Source: Gammaproteobacteria bacterium (GTDB lineage: Bacteria > Pseudomonadota > Gammaproteobacteria > Pseudomonadales > Azotimanducaceae). Taken from it: a stretch of DNA of 6,804 nt. The stretch covers positions 7,939 through 14,742 of the forward strand of contig NZNP01000068.1 in NCBI GenBank assembly GCA_002694945.1, in the 5' to 3' direction. Shown in pieces: positions 1 through 6,804 of the stretch. The notes under the pieces are model-generated. The model was not told the DNA's origin, made no database searches, and was given only the letters and a program-made list of their open reading frames with translations. The translations under genes and the position numbers were made by a program. Within the stretch, counting starts at the first letter, position 1. Every line of letters starts with the position of its first letter.

Positions 1-357
1 GGTGATTCCATGGTTTATTTTGTGCCAAGCGTCATCGTCTTTGCTGTTTTCTGACCAATTTCCAACGCTGCATCTTATTTCTATCTGAAGAAAACTATGA
101 GCATCGTTCGCACATTCCAGATCATTCAACCAGGGAGTATGGTTATTTTTGAACCAGATAGAGGCGTAGCCGCCTTTCACGGCTTGCTCAACCAAAAGAC
201 ATTGCAGCGGTTTGTTTTCGAAAAGGAGATCAAGCACCTGTCCTGTGGAAGTTCGGTTAATACTTACGATTGTGAAGTGATTTTTAAGCCAATCAAGTAT
301 GGAGTCCCAGTCGGGGCCCTTTAGATAGATTTCAAGATCTTGCTGATGATCAGTCAT
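1..357 (-). CDS. Unrecognised conserved-looking hypothetical protein, partial (C-terminus beyond the left edge)
   Basis: An open frame runs from an ATG at 357-355 to the window edge with no stop, giving 119 visible residues starting MTDHQQDLEIYLKGPDW. The ATG lies inside the end of dapE (shared bases 350-357, ATGACTGA), so translation is probably coupled to dapE; no Shine-Dalgarno sequence is visible. The visible part is soluble-looking, with no signal peptide or membrane segment. It is rich in tryptophan (residues 17, 23, 68, 76, 101, 111) and has an acidic patch, KDDD, at 106-109. Alternating hydrophobic stretches around 28-46, 51-69 and 89-98 suggest a small alpha/beta fold. I do not recognise the family and see no catalytic motif. 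The coupled start, the same strand and plausible protein composition make it a more likely gene than the 75-codon open frame on the opposite strand at 97-324. Any role in lysine metabolism would be a guess from position only. Confidence 0.72.
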   Translation of the reverse strand, partial: MTDHQQDLEIYLKGPDWDSILDWLKNHFTIVSINRTSTGQVLDLLFENKPLQCLLVEQAVKGGYASIWFKNNHTPWLNDLECANDAHSFLQIEIRCSVGNWSENSKDDDAWHKINHGIT

Positions 358-1495
358 CGGTCAGCAAGCTGTAGATGATGCGCTCGTAAATATCGGACAA
401 CTGATGTAATTCTTTGATAGAGGTCTGTTCATTGACTTTGTGAATAGTTGCGTTGCACGGGCCCAGCTCTATAAGCTCAACTCCTCGCGGAGCAATAAAG
501 CGACCATCGGAGGTTCCACCGGAAGTCGAAAGCTCTGTTTCGATATTGAGCATTTGCCTAATAATTTCTTGAACGGCGGGAATCAGATTACCGCGTTCGG
601 TCAGAAAAGGGGGGCCCGACAAGTGCCACTTTATGGAAAAGTCAGAGACCGAACGGCCAATGATAGCTTCAGTTCTGGCTTTTAGCTCCGCCTCGCTGGA
701 TTCTGTAGAGAATCTGAAATTGAAATCAACAGATAACTCACCGGGCACTACATTACTGGCGCCAGTTCCAGCATTGATGTTTGATATCTGAAAGCTGGTG
801 GCAGGAAAAAAGTCGTTACCGTTGTCCCAAATTTCTCGTGCTAGATCTCCTAGCGCGGGTGCGAACTCAAAAATCGGGTTTCTCGCTAGCTGAGGATACG
901 CGACATGGCCTTGGACTCCGCGAACAGTGAGGCATCCATTTAAGGAACCCCTGCGGCCAACTCTAATTACGTCACCTAATTTCATAGTGCTCGACGGTTC
1001 GCCCACCACGCAATAGTCAATCTTTTCACCACGTCGCTGCAACTCGTCCATGACCTTTACGGTGCCGTCAACAGCTTTATCCTCCTCATCTGAAGTAATT
1101 AGGAAGCCCAATGTGCCGCCATAATCAGGACATTCATCGATGAACCTGGCTGCGGCGGTAAGCATTGCAGCAAGAGAACCTTTCATATCAGCAGCGCCAC
1201 GTCCATGTAAGGTATCACCCTCAACCACTGCACCGTAAGGATTATGCAGCCATTCTTCGAGCGGTCCTGGTGGCACTACATCGGTGTGCCCGGCGAACAC
1301 TAGTAAAGGACCACTGCCGTTATTTCTGCTTGCCCAGAGATTCTTAACAGGGCCAAATGGCATGTGCTCCACGGTAAACCCGAGAGCTGAAAGAAAGTCA
1401 TCCATAATCTGCTGGCAATTGCCATCGGCCGGTGAAACTGATTCTTCTTGGATTAGGCGTCTTGCAAGCCCCAGTGTATCGTATCTGAAGTTCAT
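350..1495 (-). CDS. dapE: Succinyl-diaminopimelate desuccinylase DapE
   Basis: DapE is a cytoplasmic, two-zinc M20-family hydrolase that cleaves N-succinyl-LL-diaminopimelate to succinate and LL-diaminopimelate, the precursor of meso-DAP and lysine. The 381 residues match the family length (about 375). All expected active-site elements are visible by comparison with E. coli DapE: His70 and Asp72 in the AGHTDVVPPG motif, bridging Asp103 in GRGAADMKG, general base Glu137 and zinc ligand Glu138 in TSDEE, Glu166 in VVGEPSS, and His352 near the C-terminus in ATIHKVNE. The lid/dimerisation domain covers roughly residues 178-295 and contains His197 in GVQGHVAYP. The zinc-binding domain also includes the late STSGGTSDGRF motif at 323-333. 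The ATG at 1495 lies 15 bases after the dapD stop; no strong ribosome binding site is seen. The 3' end overlaps the next frame by eight bases. No damage or unusual residue was found; the assignment is firm. Confidence 0.97.
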   Translation of the reverse strand: MNFRYDTLGLARRLIQEESVSPADGNCQQIMDDFLSALGFTVEHMPFGPVKNLWASRNNGSGPLLVFAGHTDVVPPGPLEEWLHNPYGAVVEGDTLHGRGAADMKGSLAAMLTAAARFIDECPDYGGTLGFLITSDEEDKAVDGTVKVMDELQRRGEKIDYCVVGEPSSTMKLGDVIRVGRRGSLNGCLTVRGVQGHVAYPQLARNPIFEFAPALGDLAREIWDNGNDFFPATSFQISNINAGTGASNVVPGELSVDFNFRFSTESSEAELKARTEAIIGRSVSDFSIKWHLSGPPFLTERGNLIPAVQEIIRQMLNIETELSTSGGTSDGRFIAPRGVELIELGPCNATIHKVNEQTSIKELHQLSDIYERIIYSLLTDD

Positions 1496-1510
1496 TATGA
1501 TTGAGTGGCG

Positions 1511-2530
1511 CTAGTTGTGACTGTGCAAAGCTGAGTTCAGGGCAATGGCCTGACGATTTGTTCGGCATTCAACTACACCAGTCCGAGAATTACGGATAAA
1601 GAGCATATCGTTTTGACCAGCCAGTTCGCGGGCTTTGACTTGTTTGACTGGATTTCTTTCTTCATCGATTAACTGCACGACCGTGCCGGGCGTGATATAT
1701 AGTCCAGCTTCGATGGTGCAGCGATCTCCCAGTGGGATGCCTGTCCCTGCGTTGGCTGACAATAGGCAGTCTTTTCCGATGTTTATAACTATATTGCCTC
1801 CGCCCGATAAAGTTCCAGCAGTTGACGAGCTGCCGCCCAAGTCTGTCCCGGATTCCACTGTGACACCTTGTGATATACGACCTTCTATCATGTTTGGTCC
1901 GATGGTCCCTGCATTGAAGTTAACGAAACCCTCATGCATCACCGTGGTACCGTCACCTATGTATGCACCCAGTCTAACTCTTGCAGAGTGCGCAATTCTT
2001 ACCCCGCTTGGAACCACGTAGTTAGTCATCTTAGGAAACTTGTCTACTGCTGAAACTTCTAGGACGCGTCCCTTTAGTCTCTCAGCGATTTGCATTGCCT
2101 CAAGTTCGTTAAGATCAACTGCACCTTTCTCTGTCCAGGCGACATTGGGCAACAAAGGGTAAATTCCTTCAAGGTTCTGTTCGTTTGGAAGAACGAAGCG
2201 ATGTGAAACTAGATGCAGCTTGAGATAAGTTTCAGGTGTACTCTTTAATGCTGAGTCAGTGTCTATGAACGTCAGCACTATAGGTCGTGTAGCTCCCATG
2301 AGCTCGGCTAGCAAATTGCGTTGAACGTCATCAGTTACAGTTTTTGCCAGCGCTGTAATTTCAGTATTGGTCAGCTCGATTTCATGGTTGCCGCCTGTGT
2401 ACCCCGTAACGGCAGCGAAGCTATCGATTAGAGCTTGATCCGGTTTAAATGCAGGTCTTGGAAAAAAGACCTCAAGCCATTGATCATTTTTGTTTTTTGT
2501 TCCAATTCCAATCGCCAGGGCGTGCATCAT
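1511..2530 (-). CDS. dapD: 2,3,4,5-tetrahydropyridine-2,6-dicarboxylate N-succinyltransferase DapD (long Pseudomonas-type)
   Basis: DapD transfers succinyl from succinyl-CoA to tetrahydrodipicolinate, the committing step of the succinylase branch of lysine/DAP synthesis, and family members act as trimers in the cytoplasm. The 339 residues fit the long Pseudomonas-type subgroup (about 340) rather than the 274-residue E. coli type. The N-terminal opening, IGIGTKNKNDQWLEVFFPRP, is typical of that subgroup. Residues about 175-285 form the imperfect hexapeptide repeats of a left-handed beta-helix (for example VRLGAYIGDGTTV and NIVINIGKDCLLSANAG). The Gly/Ser-rich loop DLGGSSSTAGTLSGGG (230-245) and NMIEGRIS (213-220) are the conserved substrate/CoA region; Glu216 probably corresponds to the catalytic Glu described in the mycobacterial enzyme, from memory. 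The frame opens with two consecutive ATG codons (2530-2525), either of which could be used; no clear Shine-Dalgarno precedes them. It follows dapC by 57 bases and ends 15 bases before dapE. Confidence 0.96.
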   Translation of the reverse strand: MMHALAIGIGTKNKNDQWLEVFFPRPAFKPDQALIDSFAAVTGYTGGNHEIELTNTEITALAKTVTDDVQRNLLAELMGATRPIVLTFIDTDSALKSTPETYLKLHLVSHRFVLPNEQNLEGIYPLLPNVAWTEKGAVDLNELEAMQIAERLKGRVLEVSAVDKFPKMTNYVVPSGVRIAHSARVRLGAYIGDGTTVMHEGFVNFNAGTIGPNMIEGRISQGVTVESGTDLGGSSSTAGTLSGGGNIVINIGKDCLLSANAGTGIPLGDRCTIEAGLYITPGTVVQLIDEERNPVKQVKARELAGQNDMLFIRNSRTGVVECRTNRQAIALNSALHSHN

Positions 2531-2587
2531 TTTTTCTATAGTAGTGAGATGGTTCCAGTATAATCGCGACTGAAGTGGCTTAACAGC

Positions 2588-3796
2588 TTAGTTGCTGACA
2601 AGCTTTGGCCAAGCTGTGACGACGCGTTCAGCAGCCTCTATGCACTCCGCTTTGGTAGCGACCAGAGCAATGCGGATTCGGTTTTTGCCGGGATTACCGA
2701 ATTTCGTGTCTCGTGAAAGGAAGGTGCCTGGTAAAACTTTTGTGTTGGTGTATTTCAACATGCGCGTGGCAAATAATTGGTCGTCGACTGGCGTCTCTGG
2801 CCAAAGATAGAATGCCCCGGCCGGTGCTTGGACTGGCCAAACTGACTTCAGAATCTCTGTTACTGCTGCGAACTTTTGACGATAGTCTTCTCGGTTAGTT
2901 TTGACATGCTTCTGATCCTGCCACGCTGCGCTGCTAATCAATTGGTGATGAACGGGCATCGCGGAGCCATGATATGTTCTGTATAGAAGAAAGCGTTCAA
3001 TCAATTCGGAATCACCCGATATATATCCAGACCGAAGGCCCGGTAGATTGGATCGTTTCGACAATGAATTGAACGCAACGCAGTTTTTATAGTTTTTGTG
3101 TCCCATTTTGTCAGCGACTTCAAGCAAACCAGGAGGAGGTTTGTTCTCGTCTGCGTAGATTTCTGAATAGCATTCGTCAGAGGCGATCACGAAATTAAAT
3201 TCCTGAGATTTTTCGATCACGAATTGCAGCGTGTGACGATCCGCTACGGCCCCTGACGGATTAGCTGGGCTGCAGATATAGAGTAACTGACATTGCTGCC
3301 AAACTTCAGCGGGAACTGACTTGAAGTCAGGCAGTCCTGACTCGGGGAGGTTATTCAGATACCAAGGTTGGCTGCCCGCCAGCAACGCCGCTCCCTCATA
3401 AATCTGGTAGAAGGGATTTGGCATTATCGTGATTGAATCACCTCCTGGATCAATTATCGTCTGAGCGAAGGAAAAAAGGGCCTCTCTGGTGCCATTCACG
3501 GGTAGCACTTGGTGGTCTGCATCGGGAGCTTCGTGCAATTGGTAACGGCTATGAAGGTAGCTGCTGATGGCTGTACGTAGTTCTGGCAGTCCTTTGGTAG
3601 GCGGGTATGAACCGAAACCGCTTTTGATGAAGTCTGTGTCTTGCATTAACTCGACGAGGAAATCTGGTGCTGAATGTTTTGGTTCACCCACAGACCATAT
3701 AACGAGCGGCGCTTTTGATTCGGGTTCGATTTTGTTGAGCAGAACGTTCAATCGCTCAAACGGATAGGGGAAGAGCTTTTCCAAGTGTCGGTTCAT
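2588..3796 (-). CDS. dapC: Succinyldiaminopimelate transaminase DapC (class I/II PLP aminotransferase)
   Basis: This is a fold-type I pyridoxal-phosphate aminotransferase of 402 residues. Visible landmarks are GSYPPTKGLPELR (62-74) near the N-terminus, the cofactor-ring residues Asn179 in SPANPSG and Asp207/Tyr210 in ASDECY, the Schiff-base lysine Lys247 in NSLSKRSNLPGLRSGY, and the likely carboxylate-binding Arg375 in NRIRIAL. The family alone covers several substrates. The specific call, glutamate-dependent amination of N-succinyl-2-amino-6-ketopimelate, rests on resemblance to Pseudomonas-type DapC proteins and on its place between glnD and dapD. With dapD and dapE it completes three consecutive steps of the succinylase route. 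In E. coli this step is done by ArgD, an aminotransferase of a different subgroup. The ATG at 3796 overlaps the glnD stop as ATGA, so the start is well fixed and translation is probably coupled. A weak purine stretch (TAGAGAAA) lies upstream inside glnD. There are no frameshifts or missing key residues. Confidence 0.9.
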   Translation of the reverse strand: MNRHLEKLFPYPFERLNVLLNKIEPESKAPLVIWSVGEPKHSAPDFLVELMQDTDFIKSGFGSYPPTKGLPELRTAISSYLHSRYQLHEAPDADHQVLPVNGTREALFSFAQTIIDPGGDSITIMPNPFYQIYEGAALLAGSQPWYLNNLPESGLPDFKSVPAEVWQQCQLLYICSPANPSGAVADRHTLQFVIEKSQEFNFVIASDECYSEIYADENKPPPGLLEVADKMGHKNYKNCVAFNSLSKRSNLPGLRSGYISGDSELIERFLLYRTYHGSAMPVHHQLISSAAWQDQKHVKTNREDYRQKFAAVTEILKSVWPVQAPAGAFYLWPETPVDDQLFATRMLKYTNTKVLPGTFLSRDTKFGNPGKNRIRIALVATKAECIEAAERVVTAWPKLVSN

Positions 3797-6474
3797 GATG
3801 CGAGTTTCTCTAGGTGTTGATCCAGTGCTTCGCGGATGGTGGTTTCGAGTTTTTTTATGGTTGATTGGTCGACAATGGGTTCAGCTTCATTATTGGTGAC
3901 ATAAAAGATATCTTCGACGCGTTCACCTAATGTCGTAATTCTTGCGGAATGAACATTCATTCCAAGTGCAGAGAAAGAATTGCTAATTAGAGCTAACAGG
4001 CCAGGGCGGTCAGGTGAAATAATCTCTATAGATGTTTGTTTTCCTTTTGGAGCCTGATTAATAGATATTTGACTTGGCATTTGGAAATTTTTGAGAATGC
4101 GAGGCGTTCTTCGCAGGCTTTTTGGCTTAGTTCTGTGTTCCTGGATAAATTCTTGTAATGTGGAAACGATCGTCTTTGATCGGGAGTTGTTTTCGCCTAC
4201 AGGTTGACCATCCGATTCGAGCACTGTAAATGTGTTGAAAGTAAATTCGGCCGATGTGGCCAGACCTGCGTCAACAATATTTAAACCAAGTTGATCCAGT
4301 GCACTAGCGATCGATGCGAAGAGTTCAGGGCGATCAGCAGCATGTATAAATATTTGGGTAAACCCGGAATCACCGCGACGTGATTGGTCATCTCGAATAA
4401 GAACGACAGGACCGTGTTGGGTGTTTCGATGGATGATGCCCTGCGTATGCCAGACGATATCAGACACGCGTTCACGGACAAAGTAATCCTCATCAACTTG
4501 GTTCCAAAGTGATAGTACGGCTTTTTCATCGATTTCTTGCTCAGCAAGTCTCCGCAAAGCTTGTGAACGAACATCTTCAATGTATTCCTTCCTGTCGACT
4601 GGTTGCTCTAGACCATGCCGAAGCGCCTTTTTAGTTTCTGAATAAAGCTGCCGCATTAGAGAGGCTTTCCAACCATTCCAGAGAGAGGGGTTGGTGGCGT
4701 TTATGTCTGCTACGGTAAGGGCGTAAAGATAGTCTAGTCTTACCTGTTCCCCTATCTCTTTGGCGAATTCACGGATAATTTCGGGGTCGTGTATATCTTT
4801 TCTTTGGGCGGTTGTCGACATAATCAGATGGTTTTCAACCAGCCAGCAGACCAGATTAGTGTCCCAGGTCGGCAGTTGATGGCGTTTGCAAAATTCCCTT
4901 GCAATGCTCACTCCGAGTTCTGAGTGATCGCCGCCCATGCCTTTGGCGATATCGTGATAGAAACCCGCAATGTAAAGAAGTTCGATTTTCGGAAGTCGAG
5001 GATGAATGTGTGCTGCGACTGGAAACTGCTGTTCGTTGTTCTTGTAGCGGAATCGGCGCATGTTTCTAATAACTTGAAGAGTGTGCGCATCGACGGTGTA
5101 AATATGAAATAGGTCAAATTGCATTTGACCAATTACTCGACCAAATTCAGGCAGGTAACTGCCCAGAATACCCCATCTGGCCATACGTCTGAGCTGGGTA
5201 AACAGGTGGTTGTTTGACCCTAGGATTTTGAGAAAGAGCTCCGTGTTTTGTGCATTTCTACGGAAGTCATCATTGATCAGGTGAATATGCTCTCTAGCCC
5301 GCCGAATAGTTGCGGCTCTGAAACCCTTGATGCTTTCATCCCCCCCGGCGATGACAAACATCTCGAGCAACGCGGAGGGATATTTGCGAAAGACATTTTC
5401 GTTCGTAGCTTCAAGCTGATCGTTCGTCACTGCAAATCTTTCGTTAATTACCCTCCTCTTATGTCTAGAACCCTCGTGGAGTATAGCTTCATCAAAGTTC
5501 TGAAGGAGAATGTCATTGATGGTGTTTACGCGCTGCGCTGTTCGGTAATAGCCCTGCATGAATTGCTCGACGGCCAATTGATCGCCATCCCTAAAACCGA
5601 ATCGCTGTGCCAGTATCTGTTGATGTTCAAACAATAATCTATTTTCGTCCGCATCTTTGAGTAAATGCAGTGCGAACCGAATTTCTGTTAAATGTTGTTT
5701 GGCTTCTTCAAGATCCTGTCTCTCAGAATCAGTAAGAATGCCACGCTTGACCATCTCTGAAGTATGCAAAGAGCCCCAATTTCTCAGCATGATCCAGTCT
5801 ATAGTTTGAATGTCTCTGAGTCCGCCAGGCGAAGTTTTGACGTTGGGTTCGAGGCTGTATTCTGTATGGTCACTTTTAGCGTGTCTATCCAGCTGCTCTC
5901 GGCGTTTTGCCTCAAAGAATGTTTTTGCAGGCCAGAGCTTGCGTTGATTCAGCTGTCTTTCCATCTTTGCCATCAAATCTGGAGCCCCGACGATAATCCT
6001 GGCCTCGAGCAGTGCAGTCATTACGGTGACGTCTGATGCTGCTTGGGAACGGCAATCTTTCACTGACCTTACCGAATGACCCACTTTCAGTCCGATATCC
6101 CACAAAAGAGTGGTGAAGCTCTGAATGTTAGAACGATGTATGTTTTGATTCTGTCGCTCGAGGAGAATCATGACGTCGATGTCTGAGTGAGGTAACAGTT
6201 CTCGGCGACCGTAACCACCAACTGCAACCAGTGCGATGCGTGACTTGCGCCAGGCGTTGTTATTTTCGTTCCACGTAAAGCGTTGCCAAGCGAGCCTAAG
6301 GATTTCGTCCATGAAGTCACTGTGCTTTGCTATGAGTTGGATAACCGGTTTCTCCGATTCGAACTCCTCTCTAAGCGCTCTCTTTGAATCGTGTATTGCT
6401 TGCTTGAATAGCGGTATGACGTGTGACGACTGTCTCAGTTCATTTGCAAGCGTGGTTAGTATCTGGTCAAGCAT
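3793..6474 (-). CDS. glnD: Bifunctional PII uridylyltransferase / uridylyl-removing enzyme GlnD
   Basis: GlnD senses glutamine in the cytoplasm: it uridylylates PII proteins (GlnB/GlnK) when glutamine is low and removes UMP when it is high, steering glutamine synthetase and NtrBC. From the ATG at 6474 the protein has 893 residues, close to E. coli GlnD (890). Domains in order: nucleotidyltransferase with VAVGGYGRRELLPHSDIDVMIL (about 84-104; metal ligands Asp98 and Asp100), a helical linker with EPNVKTSPGGLRDIQTIDW (about 209-227), the HD hydrolase with FYHDIAKGMGGDHSELG (His507, Asp508, His517), His549 in ENHLIMS and Asp590 in TVADINATN, then two ACT domains at about 706-776 and 814-889, the second ending with ARITTLGERVEDIFYV. 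All catalytic motifs are intact, so both activities are expected. The frame is also open upstream to a TTG at 6516, which would give 907 residues and overlap map by 10 bases; I prefer the ATG for length, though its ribosome binding site is weak. The stop overlaps dapC (ATGA). Confidence 0.97.
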   Translation of the reverse strand: MLDQILTTLANELRQSSHVIPLFKQAIHDSKRALREEFESEKPVIQLIAKHSDFMDEILRLAWQRFTWNENNNAWRKSRIALVAVGGYGRRELLPHSDIDVMILLERQNQNIHRSNIQSFTTLLWDIGLKVGHSVRSVKDCRSQAASDVTVMTALLEARIIVGAPDLMAKMERQLNQRKLWPAKTFFEAKRREQLDRHAKSDHTEYSLEPNVKTSPGGLRDIQTIDWIMLRNWGSLHTSEMVKRGILTDSERQDLEEAKQHLTEIRFALHLLKDADENRLLFEHQQILAQRFGFRDGDQLAVEQFMQGYYRTAQRVNTINDILLQNFDEAILHEGSRHKRRVINERFAVTNDQLEATNENVFRKYPSALLEMFVIAGGDESIKGFRAATIRRAREHIHLINDDFRRNAQNTELFLKILGSNNHLFTQLRRMARWGILGSYLPEFGRVIGQMQFDLFHIYTVDAHTLQVIRNMRRFRYKNNEQQFPVAAHIHPRLPKIELLYIAGFYHDIAKGMGGDHSELGVSIAREFCKRHQLPTWDTNLVCWLVENHLIMSTTAQRKDIHDPEIIREFAKEIGEQVRLDYLYALTVADINATNPSLWNGWKASLMRQLYSETKKALRHGLEQPVDRKEYIEDVRSQALRRLAEQEIDEKAVLSLWNQVDEDYFVRERVSDIVWHTQGIIHRNTQHGPVVLIRDDQSRRGDSGFTQIFIHAADRPELFASIASALDQLGLNIVDAGLATSAEFTFNTFTVLESDGQPVGENNSRSKTIVSTLQEFIQEHRTKPKSLRRTPRILKNFQMPSQISINQAPKGKQTSIEIISPDRPGLLALISNSFSALGMNVHSARITTLGERVEDIFYVTNNEAEPIVDQSTIKKLETTIREALDQHLEKLAS

Positions 6475-6506
6475 AGCCAGTCTCGAATATTGACTTAAAA
6501 AAATAG

Positions 6507-6804
6507 TCACCCGCAACGAGCGATCGTGTCGTCGTTTCGATAGGTCAGAATTTCATAGCCGGAGTCGGTCACGAGGATAGTATGTTCCCATTGAGCGGTC
6601 AGCTTGTGATCTTTAGTGACGACCGTCCATTGGTCGGGCAGCAGTTTCACGGCGGCTTTACCTGCATTAATCATTGGTTCTATGGTGAAAGTCATGCCTG
6701 GCTGCATTTCTGGGCCAGTTCCCGGCTTTCCATAGTGAAGGACCTGTGGGTCGTCATGGAAAATGGTTCCGATGCCATGACCACAATACTCCCGGACGAC
6801 AGAG
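6507..6804 (-). CDS. map: Methionine aminopeptidase type I, C-terminal part (N-terminus beyond the right edge)
   Basis: Map removes the initiator methionine from new proteins in the cytoplasm and is essential in most bacteria. The last 98 residues are visible, reading from [12 protein letters not shown] to a TGA stop at 6509-6507. Four key positions align with E. coli Map without gaps: His171 (CGHGIG), His178 ([12 protein letters not shown]), Glu204 ([12 protein letters not shown]) and Glu235 ([10 protein letters not shown]); the last two are metal ligands of the dinuclear centre. This pita-bread-fold C-terminal half looks intact, and the protein ends shortly after the conserved RNDDTI stretch, as in other type Ia enzymes. 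The missing part should be roughly 160 residues. It lies 32 bases upstream of the preferred glnD ATG on the same strand; map directly before glnD is common in gammaproteobacteria, where rpsB-tsf often lies on map's other side. An internal ATG at 6707 is not a real start, because conserved active-site residues lie before it. Confidence 0.97.
   Translation of the reverse strand, partial: SVVREYCGHGIGTIFHDDPQVLHYGKPGTGPEMQPGMTFTIEPMINAGKAAVKLLPDQWTVVTKDHKLTAQWEHTILVTDSGYEILTYRNDDTIARCG

Noticed and set aside
97..324. Plus-strand open frame of 75 codons
   Set aside because: It lies antisense to the open, dapE-coupled minus-strand frame at 357-1, has no visible ribosome binding site and looks like no known protein; it is best explained as the shadow of that frame.
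1635..2021. Plus-strand open frame of 128 codons antisense to dapD
   Set aside because: It is Pro/Ser/Val-rich, as expected from reading the Gly-rich beta-helix repeats of dapD backwards, and dapD is clearly the real gene.
2531..2587. Lysine riboswitch or other leader element before dapD
   Set aside because: The 57-base gap is far too short for a lysine riboswitch and contains no convincing hairpin.
5248..5637. Plus-strand open frame of 129 codons antisense to glnD
   Set aside because: It lies wholly within the conserved glnD coding sequence, and its translation shows no domain or motif.
6491..6509. Inverted repeat TGACT/AGTCA around an A/T run at the map-glnD junction, considered as a terminator
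   Set aside because: The stem is only five base pairs with a nine-base loop, and the T run lies in the loop rather than after the stem, so it does not resemble an intrinsic terminator.

Overview
This window is a compact, minus-strand gene cluster from a proteobacterium, most likely a gammaproteobacterium with moderate GC content. Three things support that: the order map-glnD-dapC-dapD-dapE, the long Pseudomonas-type DapD, and a Map fragment that lines up with E. coli Map without gaps across all the metal-ligand positions. The sequence alone does not give genus or habitat.

Transcription runs from high to low coordinates. 6804-6507 is the C-terminal part of type I methionine aminopeptidase (map), cut by the window edge. 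6474-3793 is glnD, the bifunctional PII uridylyltransferase/uridylyl-removing enzyme; a TTG start at 6516 that overlaps map is also possible. 3796-2588 is a class I/II PLP aminotransferase, called dapC, which overlaps glnD by the four bases ATGA. 2530-1511 is dapD, after a 57-base gap. 1495-350 is dapE, after a 15-base gap. 357-1 is the start of an unrecognised gene whose start overlaps the dapE stop by eight bases and which runs off the left edge.

Together dapD, dapC and dapE encode three consecutive steps of the succinylase branch of the diaminopimelate/lysine pathway: succinylation of tetrahydrodipicolinate, transamination, and desuccinylation to LL-diaminopimelate. The product feeds lysine and peptidoglycan synthesis. 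Beside them sits the glutamine-sensing GlnD, which controls nitrogen assimilation through PII. All genes share one strand with tiny gaps or overlaps, so they are probably co-transcribed at least in part.

I see no mobile element, CRISPR array, RNA gene, riboswitch or convincing terminator, and no gene-free stretch longer than 57 bases. The region looks like ordinary core genome. The only element I cannot explain is the small Trp-rich reading frame after dapE.
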